In this document: positions 54,979 through 64,000 of the stretch, piece by piece
How positions within the stretch are numbered: the stretch's first letter is position 1
Layout of the letters: the number at the start of each line of letters is the position of its first letter
Origin: Clarireedia homoeocarpa
Taxonomy: Eukaryota > Ascomycota > Leotiomycetes > Helotiales > Rutstroemiaceae
Length of the DNA stretch: 64,000 nt
Direction: 5' to 3'
Assembly: GCA_001465935.1 (NCBI GenBank)
Contig: LNKV01000051.1
Location: 186,001-250,000, forward strand
The notes under the pieces: model-generated
The model's input: the letters and a program-made list of their open reading frames with translations, nothing else
Told to the model about the DNA's origin: nothing
The model's database searches: none
Program-made: the position numbers and the translations under genes

Positions 54979-55185
54979 AAAAAAAAAAAAAAAAAAAAAA
55001 AAAAAAGAAAACAAAGAAAAAGCTCCCTTGCACACACCCAAATAAAAAAAGCTCCCTTGCACACAAAAACAAAAGCTCCCTTCCTACCCAGAAAGCTCGT
55101 GTCCCTCGTATCCCTCGTGTCCCCTCCTGTCCCTCGTGTCCCTCGTGTCCCCTCCTGTCCTTCGTGTCCCTCGTTTCCCCCGCTC
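54979..55185. repeat. Poly-A plus two nested minisatellites
   Basis: A poly-A run (54979-55006) is followed by three copies of an AAAGCTCCCTTGCACACA-type unit (about 55018-55083) and then a 9-10 bp GTCCCTCGT/GTCCCCTCCT minisatellite (about 55098-55185). Both strands stay open over the repeat, which gives spurious frames. Confidence 0.85.
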
Positions 55186-58100
55186 CAAGGTCGCTTTCCC
55201 GCATGGACCAACCCAACTGGGAGGCTTGTGCGTCCACGATCTGCGTCATTTGGCAAAAATGTGTGGAGGGGAAGTTTCTATTTTCATCCGATTCTTCGCC
55301 TTTTTTCCTATTCCTGTGTGCTCGTGCCTTTGTCCAACACGAGATTTTCGACTTTCTCAAGGCATCGAAAAGAAACTTGGCAGCCTTTGAGCCCGTCGAT
55401 TATCTCGGTGGGTGTGTTATTTGAAAGGTCATTCTCGTATCTTCTACTGCCGTGCAGCCGTGCCGCCAATCATATATCCGGAGCCCGGAAGCTTATACTG
55501 GCTCTGCAGATGTGGCAAGATATCAAGAGGCTCAGGTCATGCTCGGTCGTCCGTTTTGCTGACGGATTTTCGCTACTGGCAAAATAATACTTTGTAAAGT
55601 GCCAAGAGCTGGTGGGTGATACGAGAAATACAAAGTACCACCTCAACCTTGGAAGGCAACGTTCACTCTACCAGACAATTCCAAAGCATTCCAATACTGA
55701 TTGGTTGAAGTGGCTATGTTGCGTTCTAGAACGACCAATGGTGCCCTTTTCATCATTACTTTGAGTATTGATTATCAATATTCAACATTCCCAACTCTGC
55801 AAGATACGAGGTCATGCTGTACTAGAAGTTGCACGCTCTCTAAAACCGCAAGATTTGGAAGGAGGTTCATTTCTTAACTTGAGAGAGCATTTGCGCAGTA
55901 CAAAACAGATAAGTTAGAAACAAAACAAACTTCTTTACTAAGCGCCGCACACGACATTTCGTGAGGTTACTTCTTCCATTCTCTACTGTGTAAGCTCGGT
56001 CGCTCACTTACTCGCTACTACTTGCACAATCAGGACCGGACTGTCGCTGATCTGACTGACGTCAAGCCTCATTGGCCTCATTGGCCTCGCTGGCCTCACC
56101 GGCAGCCGTCAAGCACCAAAAGACGCAAAAGAATCCACAATTTCGGCCCGCAAAATCACACGTTCCCTTCACTGGCACTGGGCCGGGCTGGCAGGATACG
56201 AGCCAACCAAGAAGCCGAGTGTCTTGACCGGTCTGTTGGTACGAAGCACCACCCAACTTAGACTTATTTATTGATAAGTTAACTTAGCCCGTACGGAAGG
56301 TATCTTTCTTTGGAGGAACGTTCCAGAATATACGAGACTCGGATGTACAAGAGCAAGTATTACTCGTGACCAAGACCTCTCACAAATGCCTTTCTCCTCC
56401 AACGCTGCTGAAAGTCGGTCGGATTGTTGTTCTGTCTGATATGGTGACTGTGTGTTATATATGTGTGTTATATATGTCCTGTATTAATTGGACGTTATCT
56501 CCAATAACTACTTAACTTACTCTTTGCTCATTTGGTATGCAGCCCCAATTTACCTTCGTACACATCATCCTTCAATCTCGACCCATCATTTCGCTAACTC
56601 CACCACTGGCTTCGTTCTGCACAGAGCCTTGCAAACCGAATGCGTAGTCATCATTTCCTTCACGCAATGGAACTCGGCCATTTTACAACCGACCAATGTC
56701 GCAGAAACATGTCCAATTCTCCAAAGGTAGCCAGAAGGCAATGAATGAATCGCCGTTGTGCCAACAGAGCCCACGCAGAGTCAGTCTTCCAACCTCTTTT
56801 CGGTCCTTTGATCAGACACTATCGATTGATACTGCAAATCCCCCAAGTGACCCAGACTCTGAGCATCGCATCATAGCCACGATCCGGCCTTTCTACCCAA
56901 CTTTCCTCGTTGCATTAATCCGCTTATGCATCCTAGCATAATTTCAGCACAAATTTTACCCCACATTTTAGTCGGGCGAAAAACTTTTCAACCCCCGTCA
57001 GCCCGTCGTGATGCTTCTCCTGTTGTATACTTCGTAGAAGCCCGTTCACTCCCGAGGTCTTCTTTCTTTGGTCTTACATCATCAGTCTTCTAGGTTTGTG
57101 CATCTCACGTTTGCGGGAAGTCTCGGCATGTGAGCCACCAAAGGCAAACGACTGTACCTCAATCGATGCGATTACTTTTCACTTCTGTACGAGCACCAGA
57201 ATCAGTGTCCCTTCGGAGCATTTGCTGTGTTCATCAAAACCATTGGAAGTCTGTCTGATGCACCAATTTTCTGTCACGAGCAAATGGATACTCCTTCCAA
57301 GATCCAACAATGCTTGCCTTGATAGTAAGTAATTGCTCGCGTGTTTCCCCCCCAAAATCTAGACCTCAAACTCCGGTAGTGCCAGCAGCTAATCCCTGCT
57401 GACCACGAATCCTTCCCGTCCATAGGAAATTTCTTTAGCCACTACCCGCAGCCTTAGGAAGATGACGCAACACTCCGAGATGTTTCCCCCGGCATGATTT
57501 CCCCGGTGGAGATTGCGATAAGTCGTGCTGGGATGTTTTCGGCTGCGCGCAACGTAACGGCGCACACACGGCGCGCGATTGTCCGGTGTTTGGCCTAAGA
57601 AACTAACAAGAAATACACCGTGAAGACAGCGGGGCTTGAGGGACGGGTTGAAACTTTGACTTTTAGTCGATGATCACCTCGTAAGGCTTCTTGATATGGA
57701 ATGGACTTTTCAACGGCGCCATGAAAGGACATAAGTAAGCTGACAGTAGAAAGCATATCAGTAGGAAAGCAATTTCACTCGGAACAGCTAAGATACAGGT
57801 TTGGATTCCTAAAAGCCAACTTCATACTCGGCCGCATACACGTATCTCCGTACAGGTCATACATATCATCAGCCCAAGATTGAACTAATCGTGGCATCCT
57901 GCGAGTCGAAGTTGGAATTGATTTTTCGGGGAAAAAAAAAATAAATCATATGCATGTGTGCTGCTTACGTATGCCGGAAAAGCGAGCGGCTGTTCCTGAA
58001 ACTGCCTGCAAGGGCGAGAACCCCACGAGCTAAAAGGCGTGTTCCTGACATCTTATCCTTCTGTCGGATGGCGTCAAGCCTGCGCGATTTATCTGATTCG

Positions 58101-59733
58101 ACGACTTTGTGACTTCCAGCATAGCATGGCGTTCAATTGCTGTCGCACAGCGTCGGGGCAATAAATCTTTCTGGCCAATGCTTTCCGCGCAATCGATAAG
58201 AGTTCGAAATGAGGACAAAATTCATTCAATAACCCAGCCTGACCTTGCAGGAAAACCTGCCATCATGAGTTTTATATCCAAGGCCAGCAGCACCCATGTG
58301 TACCGCACCGGCCCTTCCCCGAGGGGCAAACGCAGACATTTGAGCTGACTTAACTGACGTTACCACGAACACTGCGCTGAAAGCCGCCAAGGTGGAACAA
58401 CAATGGAGAAAAAAACAATTCGTGTGGACGCGCGGTGGATGCAGAAACATGGAAAGCAATATGCTCATGATTCGCTCGACATTACTCTGTGGGCGCCGAG
58501 TTACTTTTGTTGCGAGTGGGACAATTCTTTGCCCGGAATCCAAACAAACTATCAAGTAAAAGCGTGGAAAAGTTTGGAGAAATTTTTGGAGAAAGTTATG
58601 GCTTTACATTCAGCTCACCTCAACCATCATCACACTTTGACCGATCACTGCAGAAATTTATGAAAAACCGCAATCTCAAATGACTCAAATTAGTGTTTGG
58701 ATCAACGTTTTCGAAGAGCACGATTCAATATCGCTTCCGTGTTTTATTCTCGTTGGTGAGTCGACCAAATTTCCCAAAAAAATCGGCAGCACAGGCGGGA
58801 TCGTCGGTCCTCCCTGGAACATATTTCTTTGCGGTTATTGGTTGCCAAGGTCCCCGCACCCTCGTCAGGAGAATTGGACCAAAACCCACACGGCGCACAT
58901 GCTTTATCCACCGCAGACACATGGATTGCCGTTAGGGTTCAGGTTTCTGGCTTAAGCATCCAATCAATATTCGATCGCAACAAATGATCGTCTCCACAAG
59001 TTCCCACTCGGAAAACTTTCCTCGACTAATATCAGGAACTACTCATTTGGAATTACGTTAGCATTTGTGCCGAACAACGCATATCCCTGTCTAATCTAGC
59101 CATGTCTCCCAACACCAGAACTCGAGTCCCTATGGATAGGGCGAGCCTTGGATACGATCTAGCCATGCAGCCTGACAATAAGAAAACGTTTCTGGATGCA
59201 TTGGTTCCTTGCATAATTGGATCCGACGGTGTAATCTGTCTCCACTATTTTTCGTATGCTTTGGCAAGGCCGAGCAACGATTCCGTGCTGGCCTTTTTTA
59301 CCTCCGTAGAAGGAGAATGGAATCTTTAGCCTCCCACCTAAGCAAGCCATGACTCTCCCGCACCCGCACCTCAAGTGTTTATATTCAGTGGTGTTCCTCT
59401 ACATCGGAGACCTTCTTTCTTTCCTACCCTCATCCACAATCCTTCTTTTAGTTCAGCTATCTTTGCGACGACGAGAGTCTACTCTTTCCATTTAGGTACT
59501 CACTCCTTCAGTACTATCTGCCAAAACATATCGATCTGAGATCGTGACTTGACTTTACAGTCTCCCAAATACCAATACACAGCTTCTTCAATACAACGAA
59601 GACCCAGCTTTTCTGTCCGTGACAGTACATTTGTCTCTACGACATCACTACAAGAAGTCTTTTTCGACTTTCAATCTCTTACCAAGCCAATCCTTTCATC
59701 ATCAAATTTACACACAACACACAACCTCCAAAA

Positions 59734-60255
59734 ATGCAATTCTCAACTCTCTTCGCCGCCGCCAGTGCGGCTCTTCACCCTCGCCACCGCTGGCACCGTC
59801 CACTTCGTCAACCAAGACAGCATCACCCGCACCATCGTCTTCACCCCCAACCCAGGCTACGCCGCCATTGCCAGCATCACCATCACCGGCCTCTCCACCT
59901 TCAACCAAAGCTTCCCGACCGGCTGGATCGGGAATTGGTACTCAGTTTCTGAGGGCGAGACTGACATCCGGGTATGTCGGCGAAGTCGCGTTCGATAAAT
60001 ATGGTGGGCTCGACTTTCTTCGACGTTAGCGCTATCGTGAACCCAAATGATGTCAATGTGTGAAGATGCTTTTCCCCCCTCCATTCGAATCTTCCTATTA
60101 GTGGGTGTCAGAGCTCCGTGCGCAAATGCGTATAACAATGGGATGATGTTGCTACGCAAAGTACCGATAGGAGTGATTTGGTTTGTCTTTTGGGAAATCT
60201 TCCGGCGAGCCAGAAGAGGAGTATTGGGGCGAAGTTCTCAAGAGAGTATGGTTGA
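59734..60255 (+). pseudogene. Remnant of a small secreted protein gene with frameshifts
   Basis: The start MQFSTLFAAASAAL at 59734 looks like a signal peptide, but the following homologous stretch, ATAGTVHFVNQDSITRTIVF then TPNPGYAAIASITITGLSTF and SFPTGWIGNWYSVSEGETDI, lies in another frame. The next piece (VGEVAFDKYGGLDF) lies in a third, and FFDVSAIVNPNDVN needs a further shift. Downstream LPISGCQSSVRKCV is followed by an in-frame TAA before WDDVATQSTD. The joined pieces read like one small Cys-containing extracellular protein family of filamentous fungi that I remember only by pattern. No intron signals explain the shifts, so it is called a decayed copy. It is isolated in repeat-rich DNA. 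No repaired sequence is proposed. Confidence 0.65.
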
Positions 60256-60794
60256 GGGTGTGGTTGCTTAAGTTTTCCTTGTTCTTTAGAGGGTGGACTT
60301 CAAATCAATCAATCGATAGATCAACGGAGGGGGTTTGTTCGTTTCGATATCATTCCTATCGGTCAAATCAGCACAAAAAGCAAGCAAGTATCTGTCAATC
60401 TACCTTGGTTGCTTGATCGATTAGACTTGATCTGACTCGATTCGATTCGATCCCATCATATCGCATCTCATTGCATTGCATTGATACGACTTTATGACAA
60501 AAAGACACACACTTAACATTCATTCAATTATATACATACATACATACCTCTATATATACATACCTACATATACAGCAGAGGGAAAATCAATCAAATCATA
60601 TACCAGGTAGAGCAAGGAACGGATTGGATTGGATAGGCTAGAAAGAAGGGGGATTCGTTTTTTGGTGTACTTTTTTTTATTTTTTTTTAGAATTGATAAG
60701 TTTTTTGAAAACTATTTACTTCTTCACACTCGTTTGCTTGCCTTTTATATTTATAAATGGAAATGAAATATTTAAGAACGAACTAAGGCTTTTG

Positions 60795-61200
60795 ATGATG
60801 ATGATGATGATGATGATGGATGATATGAATGAGTGAATGTTTGGCTTGCCTTGGTTTGCTTTGCTTTGTGGTTCGTAAGTTAGTCATTTTTCGATTGGCG
60901 ATTTTCGAATGACGCTCCGCTGGCCTCCGAGGGCCACTGCCTGTGGAGGCCGACTAGTTTTTTTTTTTTTTTTTTTTTGGCCTGTACCGCAAATAAATAA
61001 ATACCTTCCCCATACCTCGTATGTATGTATGTATGTATATAATAAGTATATATATATATATATAATACACCTACTTACTTACTTACTTACATACATACAT
61101 GCACGCACGCAACTTGAGAAGAGAAGAGAATTGGTTAATTATTTATTTATTTATTGAGGGATTTTGGATTGGATATTTGCTATAAGTTAGTTAGTTAGTT
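60795..61200. repeat. Microsatellite cluster: GAT, poly-T, TATG, TA, TACT, TTAT, TTAG
   Basis: Runs at about 60796-60820 (GAT), 60958-60978 (T), 61019-61036 (TATG), 61045-61063 (TA), 61070-61090 (TTAC), 61139-61155 (TTAT) and 61185-61200 (GTTA). Confidence 0.8.
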
Positions 61201-61440
61201 ACATTACATTACAGTAGTTGAAGGAATGAATGAATGGTCAGTCAGTCAGTCAAATTGCTAATTTTGTACTGGGCTGGGCTGGGCTGCGCGGACAGACAGA
61301 AATGAAGGATGGGCTGTTTTTTCTGTGTGTACTGTATGTACTGTACTATGTATATATGGATAGGGATAGGGATAGTTCTACAGAACTTTACGAGCGAGTA
61401 AGTTAAGTTGGAATTTTGGTTAATGTTTGTTTGTGCGAAT

Positions 61441-61660
61441 CATGTACATGTACATGTACATGTCTGTCTATCCGTGTTCGCAATGTCATACATATCACAT
61501 GGTTTGGTTGTGATGGTTTTGGATACGAGTAGTTCTAATGGGAATGCAGTGAGTGGGATTTCAATCGTGTTGGAGAGTGAGTGGGTGGGTGAGTGGGAAT
61601 TTTGGCTTGGAGTAGTACAGTACAGTCAGTGTACTTCGTAGATGTATGTATGTGGAAGTA

Positions 61661-61692
<32 letters not shown>
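61441..61692. repeat. (CATGTA)n and (CA)n microsatellites
   Basis: A self-complementary CATGTA run at 61441-61463 and a (CA)n run at about 61661-61692. Confidence 0.85.
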
Positions 61693-61693
<1 letters not shown>

Positions 61694-62489
61694 GTTGGCT
61701 GCAAAGAGCGGCGGCCAATAGAAAGAAGTATACGGGTTTGGTACTGGAATTACTGCGACCGCAATTACGGACGGAAAAAAGCCACCACGGTAGGTGGGTT
61801 GTGATTAACTATCATAATCATCAAGAAAAAACTTCCTCTACAGCTTGCTATTTATCATCATATAATTATAACAGTTGCCTTATTGAAACGCAAGTTTATC
61901 TCCTTTCATCTATTAAACCTCCAACTACCGTTTCGAAAAAGTTTTGTCGACGGCAGATATGAAGGAACAATAACCATCTTACCCCTGAGATGGCATTGCG
62001 GGTAGAACCCGGACAAATCTGAGCATCTGAGCTGTACCTGCAGCTTTTCTCACATGGGCGGGCTTGGCCGATGGTTATGTGGAGGTTTCGAAACAAACCC
62101 TTTTTCTTATCAGATTGAACCGTTGCGAACTTTTTTTTTTTTTCCTTTTCTTTTTCGTCACTCATGAACTCGTGGAACTGGAATCACAAGAGGACCTGAC
62201 TGCTCGGCACATAAATCAGGATAATGACCAAGAAGCAAGTACCATGAGGAAAGACAACGATATAGGGGGAAACAAGCTTAGAAGCATAATTTTAAGCATA
62301 GGAGAGACGCTTTTTCATAACGTGCACGGGACTCACTTCGTACAAAGTGGATTAGCATGGGAGCTGCACGGTTAGCTAGGAGGGATTGGCGATGGATCTA
62401 CTGCGTGTGCCAAGGAAAATCCCATCTACTTTGAAAATGCGACTACTCGTGCGAAGTAGGGTAGGGGGATTCACATTGTGCGAGCTACT

Positions 62490-62805
62490 TACTGAGGGAG
62501 TGAGTGAGGGAGTGAGTGAGGGAGGGAGTGAGGGAGGGAGTGAGTGAGGGAGGGAGTGAGTGAGGGAGTGAGTGAGTGAGTGAGTGAGCGACTGACTGAC
62601 TGACTGAGCGACTGACTGACGGACTGAGCGACTGACTGACGGACTGAGCGACTGATTGACTGAGCTTGACTGACTGACAGTAATTTGAAGAAGCCTCAAT
62701 ATTCCATTCTGGTCAGGAGCGAGGTTCGTTGGTTCGTTGGTTCGTTGGTGCGTTGGTTGGTTCATTCGTTCGTTGGTGCGTTGGTTGGTTCATTCGTTCG
62801 TATAC
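62490..62805. repeat. Compound minisatellite: GAGGGAGTGAGT, GACTGACTGAGC and GTTCGTTGGTGC units
   Basis: Three adjoining arrays: GAGGGAGTGAGT-type units (62490-62590), GACTGACTGAGC and GACTGACTGACG units (about 62588-62675), then TTCGTTGG and GTTGGTTCATTCGTTCGTTG units (62724-62800). Open frames over them on the minus strand are artefacts of the repeat. Confidence 0.88.
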
Positions 62806-64000
62806 GGAAGCAGGCAGGCCGAACGAAGCACTCTAGAAGAAAAGAAGGCGGCGGATATTAGACGGTTTCTTCTCGCGGGTCTCTGGACGACTAATTAAAG
62901 AGTGGTGACACTGGTGAGGCAAGACCTTCAAGAATAGAAATGCTCTCCACTCCACCTTGCTCTCCCTCCCACTCCACCTTGCTCGCAAAAGTTGAGAGGC
63001 ACTCCCCCCTCCCTCCAACGGCCTTCATCCAAAAATGGTTTATTGAGCGGCAAATGATGTCCGGTCGATATCCCGTCGATATCCCGGTTCATTGGATCAC
63101 AACACCAGACCAGGGAGGCGAGCTCGATCCCCTGCTCATAATTTCCTTGGCTGAGCAGGGGTTCCCTATGTTTCCCATCCCTTAAATCTGAAACCGCATG
63201 GCCCGATTGGGCAACTCCAATCTAATTTCACCGCGACACCCACACCTTCTGCACCTTCTACACCTCGACGCCTCGACACCCCTCGCGACCCTTTACGCGA
63301 TCGAGTCGTTTTTGGACAGCCGCTCTGGATAGCCACTCTGAAAACTACCCGTCCTCAGCACCAGGAGCCAGCGAGCGCAACTTGGGACAGGAACTGGAAG
63401 GCGTGCACGTGCCAGTCAATTCCCCCCCATCCACTTCCTCCATCCACTTCCCCCATCCACTTCCGTGCATGGGTTGACCGGTTGATCCTGTGATTGCTTC
63501 CATGCAGAGTTACATTGGATCTTGTCCCCATCTCTATTTTGGCCATCCCCGAGTCAAAAAGAGGAGCTCCAATGTACCATGTACCACTTTGTTCACCCAA
63601 TCCTATCCTGTCTGCGCTTGTCCGGTTTGGTCCTCGTCCCCTCCCCCAATCCACGTTCTTTAATGTCTCTTCATCTCCAGCTCCCGTCGCTACCCTCCTT
63701 TCCCTACTTCAACCTCCTCGCCCTCCGTCCTTTTCTCTTGGCATTTTGAGTGTCGCCGTCGCCCTTTTCTTCCAATTTCTACTTGTGCAGTCTCTGCACG
63801 TTGCTCTCCTTCACCCAGTCATACTCATCGCATCTCCCTGCTACAGGGCGGATCGCATAGTCATTCCTTGAATCTACAGCATCACACGGCAAACCTTCTC
63901 TGTCTGTTTCCACTTGGTCTACTTAGTTGATATCTCTCCAAAAGTCGGAAAATTTACCCCCTCCCCCCCCACACACAATCTTTTTTACGTTCCCTAGACA

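Larger units (their letters stand above)
53821..59733. other. 5.9-kb gene-free spacer with several minisatellites
   Basis: The left end holds the GPI-protein promoter, including a (TTC)n run at 53829-53851. Repeats are listed separately. The stretch 55.6-59.6 kb has ordinary-looking unique sequence, but all frames are short (under about 110 codons) and lack domains, signal peptides or splice continuity. I see no gene here; lineage-specific short genes or non-coding RNAs cannot be excluded. Confidence 0.6.
60256..64000. other. 3.7-kb gene-free, repeat-dense right end
   Basis: Dense microsatellites between 60.5 and 62.8 kb, listed below. The last 1.1 kb (62.9-64.0 kb) is unique, C/T-rich on the plus strand from 63.4 kb, and may be the promoter or 5' UTR of a gene beyond the window. 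No gene found. Confidence 0.6.

Noticed and set aside
54936..55587. Frames on both strands over poly-A and GTCCCTCGT units
   Set aside because: The repeat lacks stops on both strands; no family features.
58390..58690. 86-codon plus-strand frame in the 54-59.7 kb spacer
   Set aside because: No signal peptide, domain or splice continuity; codon pattern is not distinctive.
62376..62765. 129-codon Ser/Leu/Pro repeat frame, minus strand
   Set aside because: Artefact of the GAGT/GACT minisatellite.

Overview
This window is nuclear DNA of a filamentous ascomycete. Genes on both strands are interrupted by short introns (mostly 46-75 nt) with GTRWGT-like donors, CTRAY branch sites and YAG acceptors. 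The proteins have their closest known family relatives in Pezizomycotina. The general look (moderate GC, AT-rich spacers, many microsatellites, TRK, HID1 and Pom34 homologues, secreted AA9 and S53 enzymes) fits Leotiomycetes such as Sclerotiniaceae, but that placement is an inference from memory of protein families and no search was run. No rRNA, tRNA, CRISPR or plasmid feature was seen.

Layout. 1-8.5 kb: a mitochondrial-type cysteine synthase (leaving the left edge) is divergent from condensin subunit Cnd3, followed by a convergent TRK potassium transporter. 11.3-19 kb, minus strand: an epoxide-hydrolase-like protein, HID1 (nine exons) and the nucleoporin Pom34. 19.5-21.3 kb: an AMP-binding-like membrane protein. 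21.3-26 kb: a gene-free tract whose most striking content is a family of at least 17 dispersed copies of a 25-bp motif with an orientation switch. 26-31 kb, minus: an RA-PH domain adaptor and a MAT2B-like NAD(P)-binding reductase. 33.9-39.1 kb, plus: two secreted enzymes, an S53 tripeptidyl-peptidase and an AA9 LPMO with a CBM1. 39.4-43.2 kb: CDC23/APC8 divergent from farnesyl diphosphate synthase. 43.6-46.9 kb, minus: a broken or unresolved membrane-protein ORF and a predicted N-myristoylated MGNCC protein. 48.3-50.4 kb: an F-box-like protein. 52.2-53.8 kb, minus: a GPI-anchored, Thr-rich repeat wall protein. 53.8-64 kb: almost gene-free and rich in simple repeats, with one frameshifted remnant of a small secreted protein.

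The genes do not form one pathway. Most are conserved housekeeping functions (condensin, APC/C, HID1, Pom34, FPPS, TRK), with small secreted or surface modules (peptidase, LPMO, GPI protein, decayed secreted protein) set in longer, repeat-rich spacers. Exon coordinates were derived by hand from splice motifs and reading phase. In every spliced model listed with both ends inside the window the exon lengths add up to a whole number of codons; the cysteine synthase is cut by the left edge and could not be tested this way. The most unusual item is the 25-bp motif array at about 21.4-25.0 kb, which looks like the subterminal repeats of an undescribed non-autonomous mobile element or a protein-binding array.
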